Shown: positions 29,392 to 38,947, counted from the first letter of the stretch. The stretch: 64,000 nucleotides of DNA from Thiorhodococcus mannitoliphagus (GCF_010915725.1 NZ_JAAIJR010000001.1:1-64000), one strand, 5' to 3'. Numbers and translations: made by a program. The notes: a model not told the origin generated them from the letters alone.

Positions 29392-31218
29392 TCAATCCAC
29401 CTCCGCCACGCGCAAGACGTCTTCGATCGTGGTCCGGCCGTCCAGCGCTTTGCGCAGGCCATCCTGATACATGGTCTCCATCCCTTCCTCGACCGCGATG
29501 GTGCGGATGTCGGTCGCCGTCGCATGGGCTAGCACGGCCCTGCGGATGGTCTCGGACATCAGCAACACCTCGGTAATGACGAGGCGGCCACGGTAGCCGG
29601 TCCCGTTACAGGCCTCGCAGCCAACCGCTCGGTGCAGATCGACGCTGTCTTCGACACCGCTGATGTGAGCGAAACGCGCGGCCAGCTCGGGCACCGCGCG
29701 ATAGGACTCGCGACAGTGCGGGCAGAGCCGGCGGACCAGGCGTTGGGCGAGAATGCCGTTGATGGTCGAGGTCAACAAATAGTCCTCCACGCCCATATCC
29801 AAGAGGCGGGTCACGCCGCTCGCGGCATCGTTGGTGTGCAGCGTCGAGAGCACTACGTGGCCGGTCAAGGCGGATTGGACCGCGATCCGAGCGGTCTCGA
29901 GGTCACGCATCTCACCAACCATGATGATGTCCGGGTCCTGACGCACGATGGCCCGCAAGGCACCCGCGAAGGTCATCCCGATGGCGGACTTGACCTGGAT
30001 CTGATTGATCCCTGGAAGCTGATACTCGACCGGATCCTCGACGGTAATGATCTTGCGCGACTCGGTGTTCAACCGGCTGAGTGCCGTGTAGAGGGTCGTG
30101 CTCTTACCCGAGCCGGTCGGACCCGTTACGAGCAGGATGCCGTAAGGCTGCTCCAGAATGCCTTGCAGTCGCTTGCGGGGCGTGCCGTCGAAGCCGAGGG
30201 CATCGAGGTCGAAGCGCACGCTCTCCTTGTCCAACAAACGCATGACCACGCTCTCGCCGAACATGGTCGGCACCGTGGACACACGCAGGTCGAGTTCCTT
30301 GCCTTGGATGCGGATGGGGATGCGGCCATCCTGGGGTAGGCGACGCTCGGCAATATTGAGCTTGGCCATGATTTTGACACGCGAGATCACGGCTGCGGTG
30401 GAGCGCACCGGCGGCGCATCGACCTCCTTCAGGATGCCATCGACCCGATACCGCACCGTCAGCTCGTCGGCGAAAGGCTCGATGTGGATATCGGACGCCC
30501 GTGATTCGACCGCACGCTGGATCAGCTGATTGACCATGCGAATGACCGGCGCCTCGCTTGCCAGGTCTTTGAGGTGCTCGATGTCCTCTTCGTCGAAGTC
30601 GCCGAAATCCGCCTCCGCCTCTTCCGGTGCTTCCTCGACCTTCTCGTAAAGCCGTTCGATGGCGGACTCGATCTCCGTCGGCAGCGCAACAGCGGCCTTG
30701 ACCGGTTTGTCCGCGGCCATCGCCACCGCAGTGAGCACGAAATCATCGATCGGATTGGCAAAGGCGACCTCGATCTCGGCCTCTTGATCAGCGATCGGGA
30801 GCACCCGGGCATCCTTCAAGAACCTGAGCGTGAAGAGGTCTTCGCGAACCGGCTCCTCCGGGAAGGCCGCCGCGATCACGAGGGGCAGCTGAAGGACCTC
30901 GGCCATGGCGTCCGCCATGTCGCGCTCAGACACCAGGCCCAGCCGCACCAGCATGGGCAGCAGGAAGTCACCGGCATCCTGTGCAAGATGCTTGGCGCGC
31001 CCCAGATCCGCGGCTGATAGCTTGCCCAGGTGCTGTAAATGGGACACCACCTTCAGCTCATCGGAGCGCGGTTGATCCCGGAAGGCGGAGGCTTCGGATG
31101 CCGGCGGAGTCTCCTTGGACTCGGCTGTGTCATCGCGTTCCGGCGATAGCACCTCGTCGCCATCGTCGCGCAGGGCGCGGATCCTTGGGGCCTCCTCTAA
31201 CAGGGCTTCGTCTTGCAT
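29392..31218 (-). CDS. gspE: Type II secretion ATPase GspE
   Basis: This cytoplasmic hexameric ATPase powers pseudopilus assembly. The 608 residues comprise an acidic N-terminal stretch, an N1E-type domain (LGKLSAADLGRAKHLA), the Walker A GPTGSGKSTTLYTAL, an Asp box ITVEDPVEY, a Walker B with GEMRD (most relatives have GEIRD), a His box STLHTNDAASGVTRLLDMG, and the tetracysteine zinc element (CPHC then CEAC) that distinguishes GspE. It is the first gene of gspE-D and follows the dehydratase gene after only 27 bases, so it may be read through from the polysaccharide genes. Confidence 0.95.
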   Translation of the reverse strand: MQDEALLEEAPRIRALRDDGDEVLSPERDDTAESKETPPASEASAFRDQPRSDELKVVSHLQHLGKLSAADLGRAKHLAQDAGDFLLPMLVRLGLVSERDMADAMAEVLQLPLVIAAAFPEEPVREDLFTLRFLKDARVLPIADQEAEIEVAFANPIDDFVLTAVAMAADKPVKAAVALPTEIESAIERLYEKVEEAPEEAEADFGDFDEEDIEHLKDLASEAPVIRMVNQLIQRAVESRASDIHIEPFADELTVRYRVDGILKEVDAPPVRSTAAVISRVKIMAKLNIAERRLPQDGRIPIRIQGKELDLRVSTVPTMFGESVVMRLLDKESVRFDLDALGFDGTPRKRLQGILEQPYGILLVTGPTGSGKSTTLYTALSRLNTESRKIITVEDPVEYQLPGINQIQVKSAIGMTFAGALRAIVRQDPDIIMVGEMRDLETARIAVQSALTGHVVLSTLHTNDAASGVTRLLDMGVEDYLLTSTINGILAQRLVRRLCPHCRESYRAVPELAARFAHISGVEDSVDLHRAVGCEACNGTGYRGRLVITEVLLMSETIRRAVLAHATATDIRTIAVEEGMETMYQDGLRKALDGRTTIEDVLRVAEVD

Positions 31219-31245
31219 TGAGCAGATCCTTTCGCGGTATCTAGG

Positions 31246-33135
31246 TCAAGCGTTTAGAGCGATTTCGGCCGGCGGTTGCTCAGCCAGCTCGGCGGCAGGG
31301 ACCGCTTGCCAGCTCGGCAGCAAGGTCCGCAGGGTCGTCAGCATTTGCGTTTCGTCGAGACGATCCGCGCTGTCTCGCAAGCAATCCAAGTGTCGGGCGA
31401 AGGCTTCCGCCGATAGGCCAGGCATTTGCCTGGCGACGCGTATCTTGGGATGCCGAGTCGGAGCCAGCTCCTCCGCGGCATAGAAGAGTTCCTCGTAGAG
31501 CTTCTCGCCTGGACGCAAACCGATGTACTCGATAGGGACATCGTCTCCAGGCTCTTGGCCCGAGAGACGAATCATCTGTTCGGCAAGATAACGGATCTTG
31601 ATAGGCTCACCCATGTCCAGGACGAAGATCTCGCCCCCGTCGCCGATCACAGCGGCCTGCATGATGAGCTGACAGGCCTCGGGAATGGTCATGAAGAAGC
31701 GCTCGATCTCCGCGTGCGTCACCGTGACCGGGCCGCCCTGCTCGATCTGGCGTTTGAACAGTGGCACGACACTCCCGGCGGACCCGAGCACGTTGCCGAA
31801 TCTTACCGTAATGAAGCGGCATTGCGAGCTGCCATTCAGTGTTTGGCAGATGGTCTCGGCGACCCGTTTGGTCGCCCCCATGACGTTGGTTGGATTGACC
31901 GCTTTGTCGGTCGAGATGAGCAGGAAGCGCTCACAGCCATAGGCAGCCGCTGCCTCGGCCACCAGGCGCGTGCCCAGTACATTATTCTTGACTGCGGCCC
32001 TTACTTGATCCTGCAGCAAGGGGACGTGCTTGTAGGCCGCTGCATGGAAGACGATGGGTGGGCGCCTCGTCCTGAACAGCGCTTCGACGGCCGCAGCATC
32101 GGAGACGTCCAGCAAATGTCTCGTAAAGCTCACGCCCGGATAACACTCGATCATCTCCATTTCGATGCGATAGAGATTGAGTTCGCAATTGTCGACCAGA
32201 ATCAGCCGCGCCGGCTTCGCACCGGCGATCTGCCTCACCAACTCGGAGCCGATCGAGCCTCCCGCGCCTGTCACCAGGATGTCGCGCCCGGCCAATCCGG
32301 CGTGGATCTCCTCCCAATCCAACTGAATCGGCTCGCGCCCGAGCAAGTCTTCGATCGAGACCGGACGCAGCTGATTGATGCTGACCTGGCCGTCCATGAG
32401 GCTGCGCAGCTCCGGCAGTATCCGAAAAGGCAGACCTGTCTGCTCGCAGACCTCCACGAGCCGACGCACCTCCCGGGCGGTGGCGCCCGGCACCGCGAGC
32501 ATCAAAAGATCGACCTCCTTGGCCACGACGAGTTCCGGGATCTCCTTGGTCGAGCCGAACACCGGCAAGCCCTGCACCTCGCTGCCCTGGCGGCGCAGCT
32601 TGTCGTCCACGAAGCCGACTGGGAAATAGACACGCTGAGAGCCGCGCAGCATATCCCGAGCGAGCAGGTCACCGGCCCTTCCAGCCCCAACGATCAACAC
32701 CCGCTGACCGGAAGAGAGATCCAGTCGATGGTCCTTCAGCCAGCGATAGAGCATGCGCGGTGCTGCTAGCATCAGGAGCTGCAATCCGCCATAGAGCACG
32801 GGCACGGAGCGCGGCAGTAGCTCGGAGCGATTGACGATGAAGAGGGTCACCACGACCAGGACGGTCCCGGCCATGACGGCCTTGGTGATCCGCACCAAGT
32901 CCGGCAACGAGGCGAATCGCCAAACGCCGCGGTAGAGCCCGAACAGCCAATAGACGGCGCCCTGGACCACGATGACCCAAGGCAGTGACTCCAGCCAGCT
33001 GGCGACGAACTCGGGCGGGATCCGATCGAGATTGAAGCGTAGCCAATAGGCGAGGAACCAGGCGACTGGAATGGTGAGAAGATCGTGGGCGAAGGCGGCC
33101 GTGCGCGAGCGCAGCCGGTCGATTACTGGATGCAT
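31246..33135 (-). CDS. CapD/WbpM-type nucleotide-sugar 4,6-dehydratase
   Basis: This membrane-anchored extended SDR enzyme probably acts as a UDP-N-acetylglucosamine 4,6-dehydratase at the start of deoxy- or diamino-sugar synthesis for surface glycans. Of its 629 residues, the first 140 hold four transmembrane helices. A CoA-binding-like Rossmann domain (VLIVGAGRAGDLLA) follows, then the catalytic SDR domain (ILVTGAGGSIGSELVRQI, HAAAYKHVPLL, STDKAVNPTNVMGATKR). The Tyr of the usual YxxxK is replaced by Met (MGATK), as in WbpM and PglF. The start overlaps the stop of the upstream transferase by 13 bases, so the pair is coupled. Confidence 0.88.
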   Translation of the reverse strand: MHPVIDRLRSRTAAFAHDLLTIPVAWFLAYWLRFNLDRIPPEFVASWLESLPWVIVVQGAVYWLFGLYRGVWRFASLPDLVRITKAVMAGTVLVVVTLFIVNRSELLPRSVPVLYGGLQLLMLAAPRMLYRWLKDHRLDLSSGQRVLIVGAGRAGDLLARDMLRGSQRVYFPVGFVDDKLRRQGSEVQGLPVFGSTKEIPELVVAKEVDLLMLAVPGATAREVRRLVEVCEQTGLPFRILPELRSLMDGQVSINQLRPVSIEDLLGREPIQLDWEEIHAGLAGRDILVTGAGGSIGSELVRQIAGAKPARLILVDNCELNLYRIEMEMIECYPGVSFTRHLLDVSDAAAVEALFRTRRPPIVFHAAAYKHVPLLQDQVRAAVKNNVLGTRLVAEAAAAYGCERFLLISTDKAVNPTNVMGATKRVAETICQTLNGSSQCRFITVRFGNVLGSAGSVVPLFKRQIEQGGPVTVTHAEIERFFMTIPEACQLIMQAAVIGDGGEIFVLDMGEPIKIRYLAEQMIRLSGQEPGDDVPIEYIGLRPGEKLYEELFYAAEELAPTRHPKIRVARQMPGLSAEAFARHLDCLRDSADRLDETQMLTTLRTLLPSWQAVPAAELAEQPPAEIALNA

Positions 33136-34178
33136 GTCGGACCTGAGCGCGCGAGCCGCTCGACGAGTCGCACCCGATAGTGGATCACCGCGTAGATGAC
33201 GGCCCAGGCGCCAAGCAGCATCCATTGCTCATTGGGCGGCAGCCCGGGGGCTGCCAGGGCGCAGCCTGCGGCGCCCGCCATGACCAGGTAGCCGCGCAGG
33301 AGCGTCTTACGATGGCCCCATCCCGCAAGCACCAGCCGTTGGTAATGATGCGAGCGATGTGCCTCCCAAATGCGCTCACCACGAAGGAGTCTGGCGAGCA
33401 AGGTCCAGGTTGCATCAACGATGAAGGGCGAAAAGGCCAGCACCGCCGCCCAAGGCGGGAAGAGTCCGAGATCGGCGCCCCACAGGGTAAAGCCCGCCGC
33501 CAGGAGACCCAAGGTCGAGGAGCCGATGTCGCCGAGAAAGATCCGTGCTGGCGGGAAATTGACCCTCAGAAAACCAGCGGCCGCCGTTGCGACACAAAGC
33601 GCCGCCATCGCATAGGCGAGATCACCGCCAAGCCATCCAAGAACCGCTAGTGCCCCGAATCCGAATGCTGTCATCCCGCCAGCGAAGCCGTCCATCCCGT
33701 CCATGAAGTTATAGAGGTTCGTCATCCAGACACTGAATAGCAGCGTCAGACTGATGCCAAAGACGCCAGGGAGGCCGAGCGTGATGCCGGGCAGCTCCAG
33801 CGTCTCGAGACGCATGCCGCCGGCGATCAGGACAGCCGACGCACCGAAATGGGCCAAGAGTCGAGTCCAGGGCGGCAGGTGACCCAGGTCATCGACGAAG
33901 GCCACTGCGGCAACCAAGGCGACGGCCGCGATCATCCATCCAAGCTGCGGCGGCGCTAGGCCCGTAAGTCCGATCAGGAGCCAAGCCGCCAGCAGGCCCA
34001 ACAAGACCCCTAGACCGCCGGTCCTTGGGACGGGGCGCTTGTGCAGCGAGCGCGCGTTGGGGTGATCGAGGCGTCCAAGCACCGAGCCGGGGTGGGCCGC
34101 CAGCCAAGGCGTGGCGGCCAAACTCAGCACGAGCGCGAGGAGTGGGGAAAGCAAGAGGGGCACAAGGTCTAGGTTCAT
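33123..34178 (-). CDS. Undecaprenyl-phosphate sugar-1-phosphate transferase (MraY/WecA family, WbpL-like)
   Basis: This polytopic inner-membrane enzyme transfers a sugar-1-phosphate onto the polyprenyl carrier to begin a glycan. The 351 residues have about 10 hydrophobic segments and the family motifs VAFVDDLGHL, NLYNFMDGMDGFAGG, GDIGSSTLG and HRSHHYQRL. The context with a WbpM-like dehydratase is the same pairing used for B-band O-antigen initiation in Pseudomonas (WbpL-WbpM). The ATG at 34178 is preferred over the frame extension to 34265. The exact sugar cannot be read from the sequence. Confidence 0.88.
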   Translation of the reverse strand: MNLDLVPLLLSPLLALVLSLAATPWLAAHPGSVLGRLDHPNARSLHKRPVPRTGGLGVLLGLLAAWLLIGLTGLAPPQLGWMIAAVALVAAVAFVDDLGHLPPWTRLLAHFGASAVLIAGGMRLETLELPGITLGLPGVFGISLTLLFSVWMTNLYNFMDGMDGFAGGMTAFGFGALAVLGWLGGDLAYAMAALCVATAAAGFLRVNFPPARIFLGDIGSSTLGLLAAGFTLWGADLGLFPPWAAVLAFSPFIVDATWTLLARLLRGERIWEAHRSHHYQRLVLAGWGHRKTLLRGYLVMAGAAGCALAAPGLPPNEQWMLLGAWAVIYAVIHYRVRLVERLARSGPTCIQ

Positions 34179-34236
34179 CGCTGCTTGCTGGAGTCGAGCC
34201 AGACGAGAAGGGCGGTGCGCTGTGGCGATGGCGCCT

Positions 34237-34791
34237 TCACGCCGGGCGCACGAGCGCCCGCTCAACCTGGTCGCGACGCTCGCGGCCGGCCAAGAGTTCG
34301 ATCAACTGAAGGGTGAAGTCCATCGCCGTTCCAGGGCCTTGGCTGGTCACCACGCTGCCATCGACGATGACAGGCGCATCGACCAGCTCGACCTTGGGGA
34401 AATCCGCCGCCAGCAGTGCGCCCGGGTAGCTTGTCGCCCTGCGTCCGTCCAGCAGACCGGCGCTGGCCAGTACCTTCGGCGCCGCACAGATGGCGGCCGT
34501 ATAGCTGCCTTGGCGCTGATGCCGCTCGAGGATCGCCCGAATGCGCCCGTCCTCTTCCAGATAGCGCGCACCGGGCAACCCTCCCGGTAGCACGACCATC
34601 GCAAAGTCCTCGTCCTTGACGGCATCAAGTGTGGTATCGGGAACCAAGACGGTGCCCCGGCTTGCCTTGACAGGACCCTCGGTGAGTCCGGCGGTGACGA
34701 CCTCAATCTCCGCCCTCCGCAGCAGATCGATGATGGTGACGGCCTCGAGCTCCTCGCAGCCTTGGGCCAATGGAACGAGAACGCGAGTCAT
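34237..34791 (-). CDS. DJ-1/PfpI family protein (YajL-like)
   Basis: The 184-residue flavodoxin-like protein has the family glutamate in AQGCEELEAV (Glu14), the nucleophile-elbow cysteine Cys102 in AAICAAPKVLA, and TSQGPGTAMDF near the C-terminus, as in YajL and human DJ-1. Proposed roles in the family include protection against thiol oxidation or carbonyl stress; its reaction here is unproven. GAGGAG lies about nine bases ahead of the ATG. It sits 58 bases before the sugar transferase gene and after ctpA. Confidence 0.88.
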   Translation of the reverse strand: MTRVLVPLAQGCEELEAVTIIDLLRRAEIEVVTAGLTEGPVKASRGTVLVPDTTLDAVKDEDFAMVVLPGGLPGARYLEEDGRIRAILERHQRQGSYTAAICAAPKVLASAGLLDGRRATSYPGALLAADFPKVELVDAPVIVDGSVVTSQGPGTAMDFTLQLIELLAGRERRDQVERALVRPA

Positions 34792-34910
34792 CAGATCTGT
34801 CTCCTCATCTAGTCTCGTTTGAGCACCTGCGATGCGCAAGGTGCCCAGACGTCCGGCAGCAAAGGCGGCGCGCGGCGGCGAAAATTGCCGTCCAAGCGCC
34901 GAACCTCAAG

Positions 34911-36242
34911 CTAATCTCGATCCGCGCCACCCAGTATCGTCAGGCCCTTGAGCACGTTGAGCGCTTCGGAGAGTTGAAAATCCTCCTCGGCCAGAGGCTT
35001 ATCGACGTCGGTATCTGATGTCTCGCGCTTCGGCTCTCCGCTCTCCTCGAGGTGACGCACCAGATCCGCCTCCTTCAAAGCGGCGAGATTCTGATCCGTC
35101 ACTGGCTTGAACTCGCCATGCTCCAGCTTGATGTCCGGCGTGATGCCTTGCGCCTGGATGGAGCGGCCTGAAGGCGTGTAGTAGCGCGCCGTCGTCAGCT
35201 TGAGCGCCCTGGTATCATCAATGGGCACGATGGTCTGAACCGAGCCCTTACCGAAGGTCTGGGTCCCCATCACGATGGCACGCCTATGGTCTTGAAGGGC
35301 GCCCGCGACGATCTCGGATGCGGAGGCACTGCCGCCGTTCACCAAGACGACGATGGGTGCGCCATTGAGGACATCATCCGGGCCTGCCTTGAACTCCATC
35401 TCGCTGTTCTTCACGCGGCCTTCCGTGTAGACGATCTTACCTTCAGTAAGGAACGCATCACTGACGCCAACTGCGCCGTTCAGAACGCCGCCTGGGTTAT
35501 TGCGAAGGTCGAGGACCAGACCCTTGAGACCGTCTTCGGCCTGCGTCTTCAGCTCATCAATGGCCTTGAGCATGTCCTCGGTGGTGTGAGCCTGGAAATG
35601 CGTCAAGCGCAGATAGCCATAGCCTGGCTCGAGAATGCGGCTCTTGACGCTCGCAACCTGAATGATTGCGCGCTCGATCGTGACCTCGAAGGGTTTCTCG
35701 TCCGTGCTGCGCATGATGGTGAGCTTGATCTCCGTCCCTGGCTTGCCGCGCATCAGCTTGACCGCGTCGCTCAGGCCCAAGCCCTTGACTGGTTTCTCGT
35801 CGATGCGAACGATCATATCGCCGGCCTTGAGCCCGGCACGCTGGGCGGGCGTATCGTCGATGGGCGCGATGACCTTCACGAATCCGTCTTCCATGCCGAC
35901 CTCGATACCGAGACCGCCGAACTCCCCGCTGGTACCAACCTGAAGGTCGCGATACTCCTCGCCATTCAAGTATGAGGAGTGCGGGTCCAGCCCCGCTAGC
36001 ATGCCGCGGATGGCGCTCTCGATAAGCGCCTTGTCATCGACCTGCTCGACGTAGTCATCCTTGATACGCCCAAAGACATCCGCGAAGGTACGCAGATCAT
36101 CGAGCGGCAGCTCTTCGTTAGGCTGGACCGCAGCTGGTTCCGACGCCTTCGCGGTGTCTTCCGCAGTCGCGAGACCCAAGGCCCCGACCGAAAAACCAAG
36201 GACTAATCCAGCACCAAGCAGCAAAGCAGGTTGCAAGCGCAT
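34911..36242 (-). CDS. ctpA: Carboxy-terminal processing protease (S41 family)
   Basis: This periplasmic serine protease has 443 residues. A signal peptide (ALLLGAGLVLGFSVGALGLATAED) is followed by the tail-recognition region, a PDZ domain at about residues 100-180 (GEFGGLGIEV, AGLKAGDMIVRIDEKPV) and the S41 catalytic domain. Ser307 (GGSASASEI) and Lys332 (TFGKGSVQ) are 25 residues apart, as in characterised Ctp enzymes. A TTG one codon before the ATG also fits. In most gammaproteobacteria ctpA follows envC directly; here a transporter-porin block lies between them. Three 15-bp direct repeats precede the start. Confidence 0.94.
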   Translation of the reverse strand: MRLQPALLLGAGLVLGFSVGALGLATAEDTAKASEPAAVQPNEELPLDDLRTFADVFGRIKDDYVEQVDDKALIESAIRGMLAGLDPHSSYLNGEEYRDLQVGTSGEFGGLGIEVGMEDGFVKVIAPIDDTPAQRAGLKAGDMIVRIDEKPVKGLGLSDAVKLMRGKPGTEIKLTIMRSTDEKPFEVTIERAIIQVASVKSRILEPGYGYLRLTHFQAHTTEDMLKAIDELKTQAEDGLKGLVLDLRNNPGGVLNGAVGVSDAFLTEGKIVYTEGRVKNSEMEFKAGPDDVLNGAPIVVLVNGGSASASEIVAGALQDHRRAIVMGTQTFGKGSVQTIVPIDDTRALKLTTARYYTPSGRSIQAQGITPDIKLEHGEFKPVTDQNLAALKEADLVRHLEESGEPKRETSDTDVDKPLAEEDFQLSEALNVLKGLTILGGADRD

Positions 36243-36245
36243 CAA

Positions 36246-36290
36246 TATGATTCTCGTCTAAATGATTCTCGTCTAAATGATTCTGGTCTA
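36246..36290. repeat. Three tandem 15-bp repeats upstream of ctpA
   Basis: TATGATTCTCGTCTA, AATGATTCTCGTCTA and AATGATTCTGGTCTA follow each other without spacing, immediately 5' of the ctpA start on the minus strand. Each minus-strand copy contains GACGAGAATCAT, whose GAG could contribute weak ribosome binding. Copy number may vary between strains. The spacer to the porin gene (36243-36641) also holds the inverted repeat listed at 36510. Confidence 0.75.
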
Positions 36291-36509
36291 ACCTAGCGTC
36301 CGAGTGAGGCCCCGAGCGCACCAGAGGGATTTGGATGTGGCGCGGCACCCGAGATGGCTGGAAAGGATCGCATGTTTCAGCCCTTGTCGACAGCCTTCAA
36401 CGAGGCGCGATCCAAGAATGACTGAATTGTTGCGCGAATTATCTGAAGTTCGACGTAGCTGAAATTCGATGCCCGCGACCTGAGTGGACTCCGATGGCCG
36501 GCCGAAGTT

Positions 36510-36550
36510 CCGATCGCGGGATACCTGGGCCTGCGGCATCCCGCGATCGG
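36510..36550. repeat. 13-bp perfect inverted repeat between the porin gene and ctpA
   Basis: CCGATCGCGGGAT (36510-36522) pairs with ATCCCGCGATCGG (36538-36550) across a 15-base loop. No T-run follows on either strand, so it is more likely a transcript-stabilising or factor-dependent end structure for the pro-porin operon than an intrinsic terminator. Confidence 0.6.
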
Positions 36551-36641
36551 CCTGCGAATCGACGAGTCGCTCCACCGGCGGTTGTGTTGCCGCGTGGGCA
36601 TGGAGCGACTCCGAGACTGAGGTTTCTTGGAAGGAGGCTGG

Positions 36642-38102
36642 CTAGAAGTAGTAGCCCAGGTTCAAGTTGAACCTGTAGTTCCAATCGTCGTTCCCATTGG
36701 CGCCGAAGTCTCCGACGCCATAAAGGCTGCCGTAGTCGTCGGATCCACCGTCGGCCGCTTCGTTGCCAACGAAGTAGTTACCGTTGGAATACGCCAGATC
36801 ACTGTAGATGTACCAGCCGCCGCTTGCCCAGGCTGCACCGACGACAAACATGTCGCTGTTGTTGAAGTCGCTCTCGTCCTTGACGATGCTGCTGTACTCC
36901 ACGTAGGGCAGGACATAATCGAGCCAGGGGATCTGCGGCGTCTCACGCTTGTAGCTCAGTGATGCCGCCGGGATCCACGCCTTGGCCGCAGCGGGCCAGG
37001 AGAAATCGTAGGCACCCATGGGTACCAAGGTATCCGTGCCCCAGGGGTTTTCGGCGTCGATATCGTACTCGTAGCGGGTCAACTGCGTGGCTAGAGTCCA
37101 ATTGTCGAAATGATTGACCATGTGCGCAGAGGCGGCCCAATGACTGCCGTCGTCGGTGCGCTGCCCCTTCAGCTGGCCGTATTGCAGCGAGAAGCCGATG
37201 TCGGTCGGGACTTGCGCATCGGTCAGGCCATAGATGGCGCGCAGGTTTAGCTGATTGCGCTCATCGAAGCCATTGTGCGCGCCGCCGTAGGACACATTGC
37301 CTTGCGCATCTGCGGACTTGGTCCAGCGCACCGCATCATAGCTGTAGCGGGCGCTTTCGAGGCTACGTCCAAAGAATCCCGGCTCGCTCGCGACATAGTA
37401 GGCAACGTCCAAGGTCCAGTCGTCGATAGAGGTGGTGTATTTCACACCGACATCCAGATCGTCCGACAGGCCGACGTAGTAGTGCTGATCGAAGAACCAG
37501 CTCTGCGAGACGCCATAGGGGCCGGGCCCGAAAGGCACCCGATTCAGTCCGACCTTGACCTCGCTCGCGTCGGCGAAGCGATAGCCGAGCCACCCCGACT
37601 GCATGAAGTTGTAGCTTTCGCCGCTTCCAGCCGGATACCAGCGGTACTCGAGGGCGCCGATGATATTGTTGTAGTCCAGCGCCAGATTGATCCGAAAGGT
37701 GTCGAGTTCGACGTTGCCGCCGTTGCCGCCGCGATTGGGGCCGTCGTCATAACCCTCATAGCTGCCGAGCACATAGTTGACGCGCATCGCGCCGCCGATC
37801 TTGACCGGACCGATCTTGAAGGTCGTATCTTCCTCCAGCGCCGTTTCGGCGACCTCCAGCGCAACGCCCGGAGCAGCCATCGGCGCCGGCTCGCCCTTCG
37901 CCTCCGCGAGTGCCTGCTCCGCCGCCGCGAGCTGGCGACGCAGGTCGATAACCCGCTGCTCCAAGGCGTCCGTATCGGCCGCGAAAGCCATGGGGGCAAA
38001 GGTTCCCAGTCCGCCGAACACCATCGCCGCCAAGATCCGCTGCTTCGCTCCCAGGCCGCTCCGGTGCTGTCTCTTGGTCACTTCAGTCCGCTCACTGCTC
38101 AT
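36642..38102 (-). CDS. Outer-membrane porin, coupled to the betaine transporter genes
   Basis: The 486-residue protein has a Sec signal peptide (basic start, then AAMVFGGLGTFAPMAFA before ADTD). A short periplasmic coiled coil follows (LEQRVIDLRRQLAAAEQAL), then alternating amphipathic strands rich in Tyr, Trp and Gly, ending in NLNLGYYF with a terminal Phe, the signature of an outer-membrane barrel. The coiled-coil-plus-barrel layout resembles phosphate/carbohydrate porins of the OprO/OprP/OprB type, but substrate cannot be read. The ATG at 38102 overlaps the proX stop as ATGA, which ties its translation to the transporter. Confidence 0.85.
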   Translation of the reverse strand: MSSERTEVTKRQHRSGLGAKQRILAAMVFGGLGTFAPMAFAADTDALEQRVIDLRRQLAAAEQALAEAKGEPAPMAAPGVALEVAETALEEDTTFKIGPVKIGGAMRVNYVLGSYEGYDDGPNRGGNGGNVELDTFRINLALDYNNIIGALEYRWYPAGSGESYNFMQSGWLGYRFADASEVKVGLNRVPFGPGPYGVSQSWFFDQHYYVGLSDDLDVGVKYTTSIDDWTLDVAYYVASEPGFFGRSLESARYSYDAVRWTKSADAQGNVSYGGAHNGFDERNQLNLRAIYGLTDAQVPTDIGFSLQYGQLKGQRTDDGSHWAASAHMVNHFDNWTLATQLTRYEYDIDAENPWGTDTLVPMGAYDFSWPAAAKAWIPAASLSYKRETPQIPWLDYVLPYVEYSSIVKDESDFNNSDMFVVGAAWASGGWYIYSDLAYSNGNYFVGNEAADGGSDDYGSLYGVGDFGANGNDDWNYRFNLNLGYYF

Positions 38103-38947
38103 GGCTTCCAAGACTCGACAAGGGCGGCATTCTCCTCGATCCACCGCTCAGCGTTAGCATAGGGATCGGACCGCTTCTCCTGGTTCCAGATCATGAGTTC
38201 GGCCATCTGCTCCGGCGTCCAAGAGAAGTTATCGAGGACGGCGTAAACCTCAGGCATGTCGTCCTTGAGTCCCTTGCGAACGATGGTATGGATCTGCTCT
38301 TTGCCGCCGTAGATGCCTTTGGGATCGTCAAGGTATTCGAGGTCGTATTTGGCGAACATCCAGTGCGGCGTCCAGCCCGTGACGACAACCCATTCGTTGT
38401 CCTCGATGGCATCGCCAAGCACGGCCGTCATGATCGGGCCGGTGCCTTCCACCAAGTCCATGTCGGTCAGCCCATAGTCCTTGATGACCTGCTCGGTCTT
38501 GCTCATCAAGCCGGCCCCGGGATCGATGCCGATGATCTTGCCATCGAACTTGTCGGCGGCGGCGTTCAAGGCGTCGATGGATTCGATCTCGACGTAGGCG
38601 GGCACGACCAAACCGATGCGGGTGCCGTCGAGATTCGGGCCAAGGTCGTCGACGCGGTCGGCGACCTTTTCGAGGTAGTGCTTATGGGTGGTCGGCAGCC
38701 AAGCCGCGACGATGCCGTCGACGTCGCCCGTGCCCACCGCCTGCCACATGGCGGCTGCGGAGACCGGGGTGATCTTGACGTCGTAGCCCATGTCCTCGAG
38801 GACAGCCTTCACCAAGTTGGTGCTGGCGACCTCACTGGACCACTCGACATAGGCGAGTTCCACCTCGCCCTTGTCCCCGGCAATCGCCAAGGGACCCAAG
38901 GCTGTCAGTGCCGTTGCGGCGGCTGCAGCCATTAGTTTCTGCATCAT
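38099..38947 (-). CDS. proX: Glycine betaine/proline-type ABC transporter substrate-binding protein
   Basis: The 282-residue periplasmic protein starts with a signal peptide (MMQKLMAAAAATALTALGPLAIAGD). It belongs to the OpuAC/ProX fold: EVELAYVEWSSEVASTNLVK, AWLPTTHKHYLEK, IGIDPGAGLMSKTEQ and VVVTGWTPHWMFAKYDLEYL. Trp residues in the last two regions fit a quaternary-ammonium-binding aromatic box. GAGGAG stands about nine bases before the ATG. It forms an operon with proV, proW and the porin gene. Betaine, choline or ectoine are possible ligands. Confidence 0.9.
   Translation of the reverse strand: MMQKLMAAAAATALTALGPLAIAGDKGEVELAYVEWSSEVASTNLVKAVLEDMGYDVKITPVSAAAMWQAVGTGDVDGIVAAWLPTTHKHYLEKVADRVDDLGPNLDGTRIGLVVPAYVEIESIDALNAAADKFDGKIIGIDPGAGLMSKTEQVIKDYGLTDMDLVEGTGPIMTAVLGDAIEDNEWVVVTGWTPHWMFAKYDLEYLDDPKGIYGGKEQIHTIVRKGLKDDMPEVYAVLDNFSWTPEQMAELMIWNQEKRSDPYANAERWIEENAALVESWKP

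Noticed and set aside
31426-32769. 447-codon plus-strand frame over the dehydratase gene
   Set aside because: Antisense shadow of a conserved SDR enzyme, rich in His, Asp and Arg as expected for a reverse frame.
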